64,000 nt of DNA from Prolixibacter bellariivorans ATCC BAA-1284 (GTDB taxonomy: Bacteria; Bacteroidota; Bacteroidia; Bacteroidales; Prolixibacteraceae): NCBI RefSeq assembly GCF_000621705.1, contig NZ_JHXO01000011.1, positions 302,464-366,463 of the forward strand, in the 5' to 3' direction. The position numbers and the translations under genes are program-made. The notes under the pieces are model-generated. The model was given only the letters and a program-made list of their open reading frames with translations, did not search any database and was not told the origin of the DNA. Shown here one piece after another: positions 1 through 8,350 of this stretch; positions within the stretch are counted from its first letter, which is position 1; each line of letters starts with the position of its first letter.

Positions 1-60
1 TGACAATGATAAAGTGTTTGGGTAGTTGAAAAATAAAAAATCGGCAAATTGCAGGTTTAG

Positions 61-395
61 CTATGGATTCGACGATTTTACAACTTTGAGTATAAAATCA
101 GCTTTTGTCCATTTGTCTTTTCCGGCTGTTTTGTGAGTTGCCGTTTTCATTACAGAAACAACACGCAACGAACTACCCGGATTTATCCTGATTATTTCAT
201 TGACATGTGAAGATGTGTTATCAGGTATTCATTCCATCCCGTTTGCGTCTAACGAACCACTTTTAGTCACCTGAATGGCTTCACCCGCATCTGGCGGAGC
301 ACGCTGAATGACTGAAAGTGGCTCAACAGATGGTGACGAAGCGCCTTTAGTAACCGGGATCACTTTGTCAAATCGTGATGAATTACCTCTGGCAA
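61..395 (-). pseudogene. Possible decayed gene, C-terminal remnant
   Basis: On the minus strand one frame stays open from about 395 to a TAG stop at 61-63, broken by a single in-frame TGA at 229-231. The upstream half reads roughly RFDKVIPVTKGAS and then VTKSGSLDANGME. After the stop the same frame continues with VNEIIRINPGSSLRVVSVMK and ends in DFILKVVKSSNP. The composition is protein-like and a TGG-to-TGA change would explain the break. There is no recognisable start, because another in-frame TGA lies near 397, and I recognise no family. It may be the tail of a surface protein eroded together with the adjacent tandem repeats, or simply a chance open frame. Confidence 0.3.
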
Positions 396-418
396 CTCAG
401 GCGCTTCATTTCAATCGA

Positions 419-705
419 ATGAAGCACTCGTATCTGTCCAGACTGTTCGTGCACGCTGCATGAAGTGCTCGTATTTGTACAAGACGTTTGTGCACGCTGC
501 ACGGAATGCTGGTATGTGTACGGGACGCTCATGCGCACCGCTTGAAGTGCTCATATTGATGCAGGCTGTTCATGCACGCGGGATGAAGTGTCTTTATGTA
601 TCCAGACTGTTCTTGCACGCTGCATGAAGCGATCGTATTTGTACAAGACGTTTGTATGCGCTGCACGGAATGCTGGTATGTGTACGGGACGCTCATGCAC
701 GCTGC
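419..705. repeat. Seven 41-bp tandem repeats with 164-bp higher order
   Basis: Seven contiguous 41-bp units start at 419, 460, 501, 542, 583, 624 and 665, and a decayed eighth begins at 706. Units 1, 2 and 3 (419-541) closely match units 5, 6 and 7 (583-705), with unit 4 between them. The array therefore also has a four-unit, 164-bp period. A typical unit starts atgaagtgctcgtatttgta and ends gtgcacgctgc. Forty-one is not a multiple of three, so the array cannot encode a regular protein repeat. No spacers separate the units, so this is not a CRISPR array. Short frames crossing it look spurious. Confidence 0.9.
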
Positions 706-808
706 TGAAGTGCGTCAGTTTCGGGAAGATACTTGTCACGCAGCAACGGATACCTCCCGGAAAGCCAGGTACTTTATCTGATGACGGTGGAGTATCTCTG
801 TGGGCTGT

Positions 809-841
809 AAGGATGTCATCCCCCCGAGGGATGACATCCTT
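809..841 (-). terminator. Perfect 13-bp hairpin downstream of the TonB receptor gene
   Basis: The arms aaggatgtcatcc (809-821) and ggatgacatcctt (829-841) are perfectly complementary around a 7-nt loop. The hairpin lies 45 bp past the receptor stop codon. It has no strong T-run, so factor-independent termination is likely but not certain. Confidence 0.55.
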
Positions 842-885
842 TAATCAGTATTGGTAAAATCTTACAATTGTAGCGGATTAATCCT

Positions 886-2949
886 TTATAGGGTGACCCT
901 AAGCCCGATATGGAAGCTTCTCCCCGGTTCGTAGTAGAGATTTCCGGTTTCGGCTCCCCTGTTTTTATAGGCCCGGCTCAGGTGTTCCACATAGTTTACA
1001 TCGAAAATATTGGTGACCGAAGCGTTGATGCTGACTGCTTTTACAGGGCTGTACGAAAAATCCCAGTCGAATACCGAGAAGCCGGGCGTTGTGCTTTCGG
1101 CAAAGGTTTTCGAAACCCGGTTTTGGTCGGCAGCAAAGCGACCATGGAGGCGCGTTTGCACTTTTTTAGTTTCGAAAGCGATAAAGCTGTTGACCGTAAA
1201 CGGCGGTATCTCCGGAAGTGGCTCGTTAAGCGTACTGTTCTGCGCATAGGTGTAAGCAGCCGACAAGGAATAGGTAAAATTGTTCAGGAACCTCACTTCA
1301 GCTCCGGCTTCGAAACCGGTCATAAAAGCCTTATCGATATTGGTAAACACTTTGGTCCCGTAAGGCGGGTTGCACGCCATAAACTTTTTATGAATCGAAG
1401 TGTCCAGCTTCGCGCTGATGTAGTTGGTTAAATATGAATAAAAGGCATCGCCGTAGACCTTCAGATTATCGCTCTTGTATTCGAGACGCACATCGCTCTG
1501 GTGATTGGTTTCCGCTTTCAGATTGGGATTTCCAAGGTATTCGTAGGCATCGGTCCCAATACTGAGGTGGTTGATGAACACTTCGCTCAAATCGGGTGCC
1601 CGCTGCGCAATGGCAATGGCCCATTGAAAACTCCAGTCGCGGTTGATGTACCAGTTGAGCCTGCTACTGACCGAAGGAAGGATCTTGGCTTCAGGCTGAA
1701 CGTCGTTGTTGTATTGTGCTTTGAAATCGTCGGCCGGATCGTTGATTTGGTAAGAAGCCCTGTCTGCACGTAATCCGGATATCCATGAAACACTTTTGCT
1801 GATTTCAAATCGGTTTTCAGCAAACAAACCTACATTGTCCTTTTTGCTGTCTTGCCAGATTTTATCAACGGCGTTCATCGGAGATGGCAACGTGACTCCT
1901 GTACACGGATTGATGATTACCTTGCGGTTCCGATTGCCCTGTTTGGCAATTTCTTTGAAGTCGGCTCCGGCGTAGAGCGTATTCCGGCTTCCGGTGGTCA
2001 GTTTAAATTCGGTTCTTCCGCCATAAACCTGTGCCTTCAGGGGCGACACCGCTTCCACCATTTTCCAGGAAGGCCGCCTTCGTGTTGACATTTGGTGGTC
2101 AACCAGTGAAGTGTACAGTTTTACCTTTAAGTTTTTGACGACTTTCGATACATCTGCCAGGTTATAATCCAGCGAGCCGATGGTGCTTTTGTCGAAATCG
2201 GCATCCATGGGCAGGCCTGCATATAACACATCGCTGGCTTTACCTTGTCGGAATGCAAGCTGCAGCCTTTGCTTGGCGCTGATGTTCCATCCGGCTTTCA
2301 AAGTGTAATCCCACCGGCTGAAAGATGAAGGGATAACAGTTCCGTTGCCGCTTTTGTAGCTTCCGTAATCTTTGTACCCGGCATTCATCAGGAAGTCGAA
2401 CTTTTTTCCTGCATAAAGCGAATTGATATTCCCGTAGTAATTGTTCCCGTTCGACTGGTAGCCAAGGTCGATTTTCGTATCAACTGGTCTATTGGGATGG
2501 TATACCGGTCGCTTGCTGACAATATTGATCAGTCCCCCGAACGACTGGTACCTCATGTCGTAAGGGCCTTTTACCACCTCTATTTTTTCAATATCCTCGG
2601 GTGAGATTTGAGAAATCGCCGGGTCCATGCGGTTGGGGCAGGCATTAGCCGAATTCACACCGCCGTCGAATTGAACATTTAGTTGGCTGTATTTGAACCC
2701 CCGGAGAACCGGGTCCATTCCGTAATTCCCCTTTTTAATAATTCCAAATCCACTCTGGTTTCTGAAAATCGCCCCTACATCGTGAGGACTTTCAATTTGA
2801 ATGGATTTTAAGTCGATATCGGTTCCCTTTAGGTTTTGCTGAGAGACAACAAGGACTTCTTCAATGGCAATGGTGTCAGGTTGGGTTTGAGCGTGGATAG
2901 TTGCAATACCAATAAGCAGAAATACTGCAACCAGGTACATTTTTTTCAT
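886..2949 (-). CDS. TonB-dependent outer-membrane receptor, copper-receptor-like (OprC/NosA type)
   Basis: The 687-residue product begins with a signal peptide (MKKMYLVAVF, cleavage near IHAQ at 21). A plug domain follows at about 30-150, including EDIEKIEVVKGPYDMRYQ and GGLINIVSKRP. The rest is a beta-barrel ending in the hydrophobic residue typical of Bam substrates. Within the plug, NACPNRMDP places Cys104 and Met108 in the CxxxM arrangement known from the copper receptors OprC and NosA, so copper uptake across the outer membrane is the best guess. There is no SusD-like partner and no carboxypeptidase-like N-terminal domain, so it is not a SusC protein. It stands alone, followed by a hairpin at 809-841. 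Substrate assignment rests on the motif only. Confidence 0.85.
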   Translation of the reverse strand: MKKMYLVAVFLLIGIATIHAQTQPDTIAIEEVLVVSQQNLKGTDIDLKSIQIESPHDVGAIFRNQSGFGIIKKGNYGMDPVLRGFKYSQLNVQFDGGVNSANACPNRMDPAISQISPEDIEKIEVVKGPYDMRYQSFGGLINIVSKRPVYHPNRPVDTKIDLGYQSNGNNYYGNINSLYAGKKFDFLMNAGYKDYGSYKSGNGTVIPSSFSRWDYTLKAGWNISAKQRLQLAFRQGKASDVLYAGLPMDADFDKSTIGSLDYNLADVSKVVKNLKVKLYTSLVDHQMSTRRRPSWKMVEAVSPLKAQVYGGRTEFKLTTGSRNTLYAGADFKEIAKQGNRNRKVIINPCTGVTLPSPMNAVDKIWQDSKKDNVGLFAENRFEISKSVSWISGLRADRASYQINDPADDFKAQYNNDVQPEAKILPSVSSRLNWYINRDWSFQWAIAIAQRAPDLSEVFINHLSIGTDAYEYLGNPNLKAETNHQSDVRLEYKSDNLKVYGDAFYSYLTNYISAKLDTSIHKKFMACNPPYGTKVFTNIDKAFMTGFEAGAEVRFLNNFTYSLSAAYTYAQNSTLNEPLPEIPPFTVNSFIAFETKKVQTRLHGRFAADQNRVSKTFAESTTPGFSVFDWDFSYSPVKAVSINASVTNIFDVNYVEHLSRAYKNRGAETGNLYYEPGRSFHIGLRVTL

Positions 2950-3079
2950 AAGAATAATTGATGAATAATATTAGTTGAAAAATCAGGGTAACTTTGATGC
3001 CCTAGTAATGTCATTTGGCGCCAAAATGTTCATGACGTTGCGTGAAATTTCTGTATATCGGCAAATCGTTCACGTCAGG

Positions 3080-3190
3080 GATTGAAATGGTGAGGTTGTT
3101 TCGACCGCAATAGCGTTGTGATTCATCAGGGGAGAACAACAGAAACTCTTTTAACGATAGAAACAACAGAAACCGTAAATCCATCCTGAA
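3080..3190 (+). repeat. Dispersed intergenic repeat, copy A
   Basis: This stretch upstream of the receptor gene matches 50102-50215 over about 110 bp. Shared blocks include gattgaaa, cgaccgcaat, aacaacagaaac and ttaacgatagaaacaacaga, in the same order and orientation with small gaps. No frame is conserved, so it is probably a non-coding dispersed element. The rest of 2950-3232 holds the receptor's upstream region, where I see no clear promoter. Confidence 0.65.
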
Positions 3191-3231
3191 ACCAGTCTAA
3201 TGTCTCTCATCTAGTATCTAACATTTTCCCA

Positions 3232-3266
3232 CAAAAAAATCCCGGAAAGAGACTTCTTCCCGGGAT
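3232..3266 (-). terminator. Rho-independent terminator of gnd and its operon
   Basis: On the minus strand the stem atcccgg/ccgggat (arms 3239-3245 and 3260-3266) is followed by a run of seven T. It lies just past the gnd stop codon and closes the long minus-strand gene series. Confidence 0.85.
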
Positions 3267-3288
3267 GAATATGTTTGATTATCGTGTT

Positions 3289-4743
3289 TTACACGTTGTA
3301 AGTCGACGATGCAGTGTCGCCACCGTGACCAGTCCAGTTGGTGTGGAAGAACTCGCCACGTGGTTTGTCAACACGCTCGTAGGTGTGTGCTCCGAAGTAG
3401 TCGCGTTGTGCCTGCAACAGGTTGGCGGGCAAACGCTCACTGCGGAAACCGTCGAAATAGTTCAGGGCAGTGGTCATAGCCGGGGCGGGTACGCCGTTCA
3501 TCACAGCGGTTGCTACCACACGGCGCCATCCTTCCTGGGCGGCTTCAATTTTTCCTTTGAAGAAGTCGTCGAGCAGGAGGTTCTCCAAATCACCGTTCTT
3601 GTCGTATGCTTTCTTGATATCGCCCAGGAATTTCGACCGGATGATACATCCACCGCGCCACATCAGGGCAATGCCTCCGTAGTTGAGGTTCCAGTTGTGC
3701 TCTTTGGCTGCCTCGCGCATCAGGTCATAACCTTGTGCATAGGAGATGATTTTGGCTCCGTACAACGCATCTTTCAAATCTTTCAGGAACTGCTCACGGT
3801 CGCCTTCAAAGTTGGCTTTCGGTCCGCTCAGCGCTTTCGATGCGGTGACACGCAAATCTTTTTGTGCCGAGAGGCAGCGGGCAAATACAGCCTCGCCAAT
3901 CAAAGTCAACGGAATGCCTAAATCGAGTGCCGAAATTCCGGTCCATTTTCCGGTACCTTTCTGTCCGGCGGTATCGAGAATTTTCTCTACCAGCGGATCT
4001 CCCTGCTCATCGCGGTAGCCGAGAATATCGCGGGTAATTTCGATGAGGTAACTGTCCAGATCGCCTTTGTTCCACTCGGCAAATACGTCGTGCATTTCGT
4101 CGTAGTTCATGCCCAGCAGGTCTTTCATAATCTGGTACGCCTCGGTAATGATCTGCATGTCGCCGTATTCAATACCGTTGTGCACCATTTTCACAAAGTG
4201 ACCGGCACCATTTTCACCTACCCAGTCACAGCAAGGCGTTCCGTCTTCTACCTTGGCGGCAATCGACTGGAAAATGTTCTTCACAAACGGCCATGCTTCG
4301 GGCGTTCCACCGGGCATCATCGACGGGCCGTGCAGGGCACCTTCTTCGCCGCCGGAAACGCCTGTTCCAATGTAGCGCAATCCTTTGCTTTCGACATATT
4401 CGGTGCGACGCATGGTGTCGGGGAAGTGCGAGTTACCACCATCGATGATGATGTCACCTTCTTCCAGGTGTGGAATGATTTGCTCAATTAATGCATCAAC
4501 CGGATTACCTGCTTTTACCAGCATCATCACCTTGCGCGGGCGCTCCAGGTTGGCTGTCAACTCTTCGATGGTGTGGCAGCCGATGAAATTTTTCCCGGCG
4601 CCGCGGCCATTCATGAATTTATCTACTTTTTCGGTGGTACGGTTATATACAGCAACAGTAAAACCTTTGCTTTCCATATTGAGCACGAGGTTTTCGCCCA
4701 TTACTGCGAGGCCGATGAGGCCAATGTCTGCTTTTTCTTTCAT
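3289..4743 (-). CDS. gnd: 6-phosphogluconate dehydrogenase, decarboxylating
   Basis: Oxidises 6-phosphogluconate to ribulose 5-phosphate and CO2 in the oxidative pentose phosphate pathway. The 484 residues match the usual long form. The N-terminal Rossmann fold carries GLAVMGENLVLNM and an AVYNRT segment suited to NADP. IIDGGNSHFPDT sits near 98-110 and SGGEEGA near 130. The catalytic lysine is K185 in GHFVKMVHNGIEYGDMQ. It lies 38 bp after pdxB and ends in a strong terminator, so it looks like the last gene of a seven-gene run that starts at the LacI regulator. Finding it in a hexuronate operon is notable because a LarA-type epimerase upstream could supply gluconate. Confidence 0.97.
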   Translation of the reverse strand: MKEKADIGLIGLAVMGENLVLNMESKGFTVAVYNRTTEKVDKFMNGRGAGKNFIGCHTIEELTANLERPRKVMMLVKAGNPVDALIEQIIPHLEEGDIIIDGGNSHFPDTMRRTEYVESKGLRYIGTGVSGGEEGALHGPSMMPGGTPEAWPFVKNIFQSIAAKVEDGTPCCDWVGENGAGHFVKMVHNGIEYGDMQIITEAYQIMKDLLGMNYDEMHDVFAEWNKGDLDSYLIEITRDILGYRDEQGDPLVEKILDTAGQKGTGKWTGISALDLGIPLTLIGEAVFARCLSAQKDLRVTASKALSGPKANFEGDREQFLKDLKDALYGAKIISYAQGYDLMREAAKEHNWNLNYGGIALMWRGGCIIRSKFLGDIKKAYDKNGDLENLLLDDFFKGKIEAAQEGWRRVVATAVMNGVPAPAMTTALNYFDGFRSERLPANLLQAQRDYFGAHTYERVDKPRGEFFHTNWTGHGGDTASSTYNV

Positions 4744-4781
4744 GTGTTTTTATGTTTTGAATACGATTAAAGTGCTTTTAT

Positions 4782-5906
4782 TTATGTCGTTTTAAAACCG
4801 AACGTTTTAAGTTGTTCCATTGTTTCCGGCGAACTGTTAAGAAGCGTTATCTGGTATACCGGGAATTCGCGGCGGACCGGATAGTCGCCCCGTTGTTTCT
4901 CAAAGCTTTCCGGCGAAAGCCGCAACCGTTTATCATCCTCGTGAATGTCATAAGTTTTCAAAACAGCTTCTTTCAAAACTTCTTCGGTACTTTTACCAGA
5001 TTCCTCGATGGTGATTTCGGTCGATGCCGGAAGCTCCACATTTTGGCAGGTCCAGTCGTCAATGCCTAGACCGAAAATGCGGCTAACAGCCTGTACACTC
5101 ATGGCGGTACCGTTGGCTTTCCCGTCTTTGGAATAACCAGCGATGTGCGGTGTGGCGATGTCAACCCTATCGAGCAATTCGCGGTCGATGTCGGGTTCAT
5201 TCTCCCAGCAGTCGATTACCGCACCGGCTATTTGGTCAGCTTGAAATGCTTTTTTCAGCGCTTCAGTTTCCACTACTTCGCCGCGGCACGAGTTGATGAC
5301 GAATGGTTTCTTTTTCGCTTTCGCGAAGAAGGCGTCATCGGCCAGGTGAAAAGTTTTGTCTTCACCGGTCATGTTTAGCGGTACATGCAGTGTGATGATA
5401 TCGCTTTGTTCCAGAATCTCGTCCAGCGATACGAAGTCCCCTTTTCCTTCCGCTCGTTCGCGGGGCGGGTCGTTCAGCAAAATCTTCATGCCGTACGCTT
5501 CAGCAATGCGGGTCACTTTCTTGCCGACATTTCCGACGCCGACAATGCCAATGGTTTTTCCGCTTAGCGAAAAGTTGTGTTTGTGACTAAGAACTGCCAA
5601 CGCTGAACTAATGTACTGTTCCACCGAGCCCGAGTTACAGCCCGGGGCGTTGGTCCATTTAATGCCAGCCTCGCGGCAGTATTCAGTATCGATGTGGTCG
5701 AACCCGATGGTTGCCGTGGCAATAAATTTTACGTTGGAACCTTCCAGCAGTTGCCGGTTGCATTTGGTGCGTGTCCGGGTAATCAGCGCATCGGCATCTT
5801 TCACTACTTCCGGAGTTGTTTGGCTTCCCGGCAGGTAAACCACTTCGGCAAATGGTTCCAGTGCCCCTTTGATATAGGGTATCTTATCGTCAATTATAAT
5901 TTTCAT
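4782..5906 (-). CDS. pdxB: Erythronate-4-phosphate dehydrogenase
   Basis: Second step of the DXP-independent pyridoxal 5'-phosphate pathway: oxidation of 4-phosphoerythronate. The 374 residues have the D-2-hydroxyacid dehydrogenase fold. The NAD-binding motif GIVGVGNVGKKV lies near 120, the NSCRGEVV segment near 205 and the catalytic histidine in IATPHIAGYS near 255. The PdxB-specific C-terminal dimerisation region follows, from about 285 to the end. The start is the ATG at 5906, after a 53-bp gap from the Gfo/Idh/MocA gene. The hexuronate setting is unexpected for a cofactor gene. A related 2-hydroxyacid dehydrogenase remains possible, but length and C-terminal region favour PdxB. Confidence 0.9.
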   Translation of the reverse strand: MKIIIDDKIPYIKGALEPFAEVVYLPGSQTTPEVVKDADALITRTRTKCNRQLLEGSNVKFIATATIGFDHIDTEYCREAGIKWTNAPGCNSGSVEQYISSALAVLSHKHNFSLSGKTIGIVGVGNVGKKVTRIAEAYGMKILLNDPPRERAEGKGDFVSLDEILEQSDIITLHVPLNMTGEDKTFHLADDAFFAKAKKKPFVINSCRGEVVETEALKKAFQADQIAGAVIDCWENEPDIDRELLDRVDIATPHIAGYSKDGKANGTAMSVQAVSRIFGLGIDDWTCQNVELPASTEITIEESGKSTEEVLKEAVLKTYDIHEDDKRLRLSPESFEKQRGDYPVRREFPVYQITLLNSSPETMEQLKTFGFKTT

Positions 5907-5959
5907 CGTTGCTTCACTTTTGTGTGAATAACAGGTTAATCGGGTTACGGGTTCGCTGG

Positions 5960-6952
5960 TTATTTGCCGGAATAAAAGTTGCTGACCATTTTGTCCATAG
6001 CGCGACTGGTTCGTGCAGCGCTTTCTCCAGTCGACGCTGCTTTTCCGCTACCGCGAAGTTCGTCCACAATGGTTTGTAGCAAATTTTGCTGAACGTGATC
6101 CGGGGCAGGGAAAGGGAATTCTTGCTTCCCGGATGCCGTCTCGATGATAACCGGCGTAAACTCAAAAGTCGACAACCGGATGTTTCCGGTACTGCCGATA
6201 ATTTCGATTTCGTCGAGCGTCTTCTGCTCTGAAGTGGTGAAGCACCACGTTCCGGTTCCGGCCACACCTGTTTCGTGCAACCAGTTGCCCAGGACCATAT
6301 CTTCTGCGGGATAGGCTTTAGCCTGGTTGAATGCTTGTCCGCGTACATCGCGGATAGGACCAAACCAATCGTCGAGAATATCAAGTTGATGCGCTGCTAA
6401 ATCGAGGAACAAACCTCCGCCGGCTATTTCAGGGATGACTCGCCACGGCAGATTTCCCTCGCTGTATTCTTCTTCGTGAAAAGTCCGGTAAAAGCGAATG
6501 TTGACTAACCGCACATCGCCAATGGCTTTGGCCTCCAACAATTCTTTCACTTTCAGAAATCCGGGTAACCGGCGACGATAATAGGCAACAAATAGCGGCA
6601 TTCCGGTCTCCTTCGAAACGTGGTTCATCTCTTCACATTCCTGAAAGTTGAGGGCCATCGGCTTTTCTACATAAACCGGTTTTCCGGCTTTCATGGCCTG
6701 TATGGCATATTTAGCATGCGTCTCGGGCGGAGTTGCCACATAAACGGCATTCACTTCCGGATCATTGATGAGTGCATCCGCATCGCTATACCATTTGGGC
6801 ACATTATGTCGCTTCGCATAATCTTCCGCCTTTTCGGCCGAACGGCGCATCACTGCGACCAACCTGGAGTGCTCAATCTTTTGCAGTGCCGGACCACTTT
6901 TGACTTCCGTCACTTTTCCGCATCCGATAATTCCCCACTTGATTTCTTCCAT
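5960..6952 (-). CDS. Gfo/Idh/MocA family NAD(P)-dependent oxidoreductase
   Basis: A 330-residue sugar or polyol oxidoreductase. The N-terminal Rossmann motif is WGIIGCGKVTEVKSGPAL. The family EKP motif follows in VYVEKPMALN, and the C-terminal half-barrel contains GGGLFLDLAAHQLDILDDW with the usual catalytic histidine. The substrate cannot be read from the sequence. I chose the ATG at 6952 (MEEIKWG). An upstream in-frame ATG at 7009 would overlap the preceding gene and add 19 residues that do not resemble the family. It sits 26 bp after the LarA-like gene, so a role on a sugar acid in the same pathway is a reasonable inference. Confidence 0.9.
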   Translation of the reverse strand: MEEIKWGIIGCGKVTEVKSGPALQKIEHSRLVAVMRRSAEKAEDYAKRHNVPKWYSDADALINDPEVNAVYVATPPETHAKYAIQAMKAGKPVYVEKPMALNFQECEEMNHVSKETGMPLFVAYYRRRLPGFLKVKELLEAKAIGDVRLVNIRFYRTFHEEEYSEGNLPWRVIPEIAGGGLFLDLAAHQLDILDDWFGPIRDVRGQAFNQAKAYPAEDMVLGNWLHETGVAGTGTWCFTTSEQKTLDEIEIIGSTGNIRLSTFEFTPVIIETASGKQEFPFPAPDHVQQNLLQTIVDELRGSGKAASTGESAARTSRAMDKMVSNFYSGK

Positions 6953-6978
6953 GACTGTTTTTGCTTGGCAATTTGTAA

Positions 6979-8265
6979 TTAATCCTTGAACCGGTCTTTG
7001 TAAGCCCATAGTCCCAGCGCCGGGTTCGAGATGTAAAAAATTTCTTCGCCGTTAGGCAACTGGTTCCATCCGTCTTTTAACTGATGAGGATCGTATATCT
7101 GAATCATTTCATCCAGATCTTTGTATTGGAATCCCACACTTTCAATCTCTTCGCGGGTCAGGTTTTCCTGGTTATTTCCCGGGCAGTAGGTAATGGTGAA
7201 TCTGCCTTCGGAACTACCGTGAATGAGGTGTGCTGCGGCACTGAGGTTCTTTCGTAGCTCAGAGTTTTTCTCAACCATTTCCAGGGTGTGTGGAGTGCCG
7301 TGATAACCGTATTTCCTAATCAGTTTGTCAATTTCCGGGTCTTCGCCGAATTCTTTCAGGGCTGGAGCCAGAACGACTAACTCGGCATCGTCGGCCAATG
7401 CCATCCGGGTACGGTAAACCGCTTTATTGCCCAACCATGTCGATTTGAATTCGGTAGGGTCTAGATAAACAACTGCTTTTTTGATGGGCTTGTCGAGCAT
7501 CTCGAAATTGACTTTCACCGAAAGGGCTGCGGCTTTGTCGAAGGCTTCAAAATCGTCGCCAATGAACAGGCCGCGAACTTTCAGCTTACCATCGCCGTCG
7601 GCTTCCACCACAGTTAAAACGTAGAGGATGGGCAATTCGGATGCGACTTTTTCGCTGGCGTAGTTAAACACGCGGCGTACCGGTGTGTCAGAGCGTCCCA
7701 TCATTTTTTCCATGCCGTAAACGGCCCCGAGGAAATGGCTCTTGTTGATTCCTTCTGCTCCTCCGGTTCCAACAAAAATATTCTTGTTGTAGTTGGCCAT
7801 ACCGACTACTTCATGAGGAACGACCTGTCCAACGGAGAGAATCAAATCGTGGCCGCCGTCGCGCAGTAATTTGTTCACCTGCACCGGCCACGCATAATCA
7901 ATGGCTCCTTTGGACACTTCCTTCACATATTCACCGGGAACTTCGCCTAAGGTAACCACGTCGTTTCGCCAGTCGTGCTCACGAAACAGTTCCATCGGAG
8001 TGCGGCCGAACATGTGACTGATTTGCTTTTCAGTCATGGGACTGTGCGTGCCCAAAGCCGGAAGTATATCGGTGAGTTTGTCACCGTAATATTGCCAGGC
8101 AAATTCGGTCAACTCACCGGCGTGTGACGGATATCGGGTATAGTCTGGCGGAATGGCCAGCACTTTACCGACATCCCCGATTTTATCAAGCGCCGTAAAC
8201 AGGCCTTCCTGCAGGTCAACTGCACTCAATTCCTGTTCGGGCGATCCTGTTTCGTAGTAAATCAT
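6979..8265 (-). CDS. LarA-family nickel-dependent hydroxyacid racemase/epimerase
   Basis: The 428-residue protein belongs to the LarA superfamily, whose members use the nickel-pincer nucleotide to move a hydride at C2 of 2-hydroxyacids. The key residues are in place: DYTR (R44), GTHSPMT (H74), and H151, K161 and H177. The last three are spaced exactly like His174, Lys184 and His200 of lactate racemase, where they hold the cofactor and nickel. The superfamily includes gluconate 2-epimerases as well as lactate and malate racemases. Between a mannonate-forming SDR and gnd, an activity on mannonate/gluconate is plausible but inferred. The cofactor genes larB, larC and larE are not in the window. 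Confidence 0.85.
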   Translation of the reverse strand: MIYYETGSPEQELSAVDLQEGLFTALDKIGDVGKVLAIPPDYTRYPSHAGELTEFAWQYYGDKLTDILPALGTHSPMTEKQISHMFGRTPMELFREHDWRNDVVTLGEVPGEYVKEVSKGAIDYAWPVQVNKLLRDGGHDLILSVGQVVPHEVVGMANYNKNIFVGTGGAEGINKSHFLGAVYGMEKMMGRSDTPVRRVFNYASEKVASELPILYVLTVVEADGDGKLKVRGLFIGDDFEAFDKAAALSVKVNFEMLDKPIKKAVVYLDPTEFKSTWLGNKAVYRTRMALADDAELVVLAPALKEFGEDPEIDKLIRKYGYHGTPHTLEMVEKNSELRKNLSAAAHLIHGSSEGRFTITYCPGNNQENLTREEIESVGFQYKDLDEMIQIYDPHQLKDGWNQLPNGEEIFYISNPALGLWAYKDRFKD

Positions 8266-8350
8266 GTTTTTTATTTAAGGCTCAGGCGAAGGCAGAGGCA
8301 CAGCACAGTACCAGACCTAAGCAGATTATTTTTCATGAGAATAAATCGAG

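Noticed and set aside
419..705. CRISPR array
   Set aside because: The 41-bp units are contiguous without unique spacers, and no cas gene is nearby.
588..857. Small genes within the 41-bp repeats
   Set aside because: Frames shift from unit to unit and no product looks like a known family.
886..2949. SusC-type polysaccharide receptor
   Set aside because: No carboxypeptidase-like N-terminal domain and no SusD gene beside it; at 687 residues it is also shorter than SusC proteins.
3265..3921. Plus-strand frame opposite gnd
   Set aside because: Antisense to a well-defined gene, with no recognisable domain.
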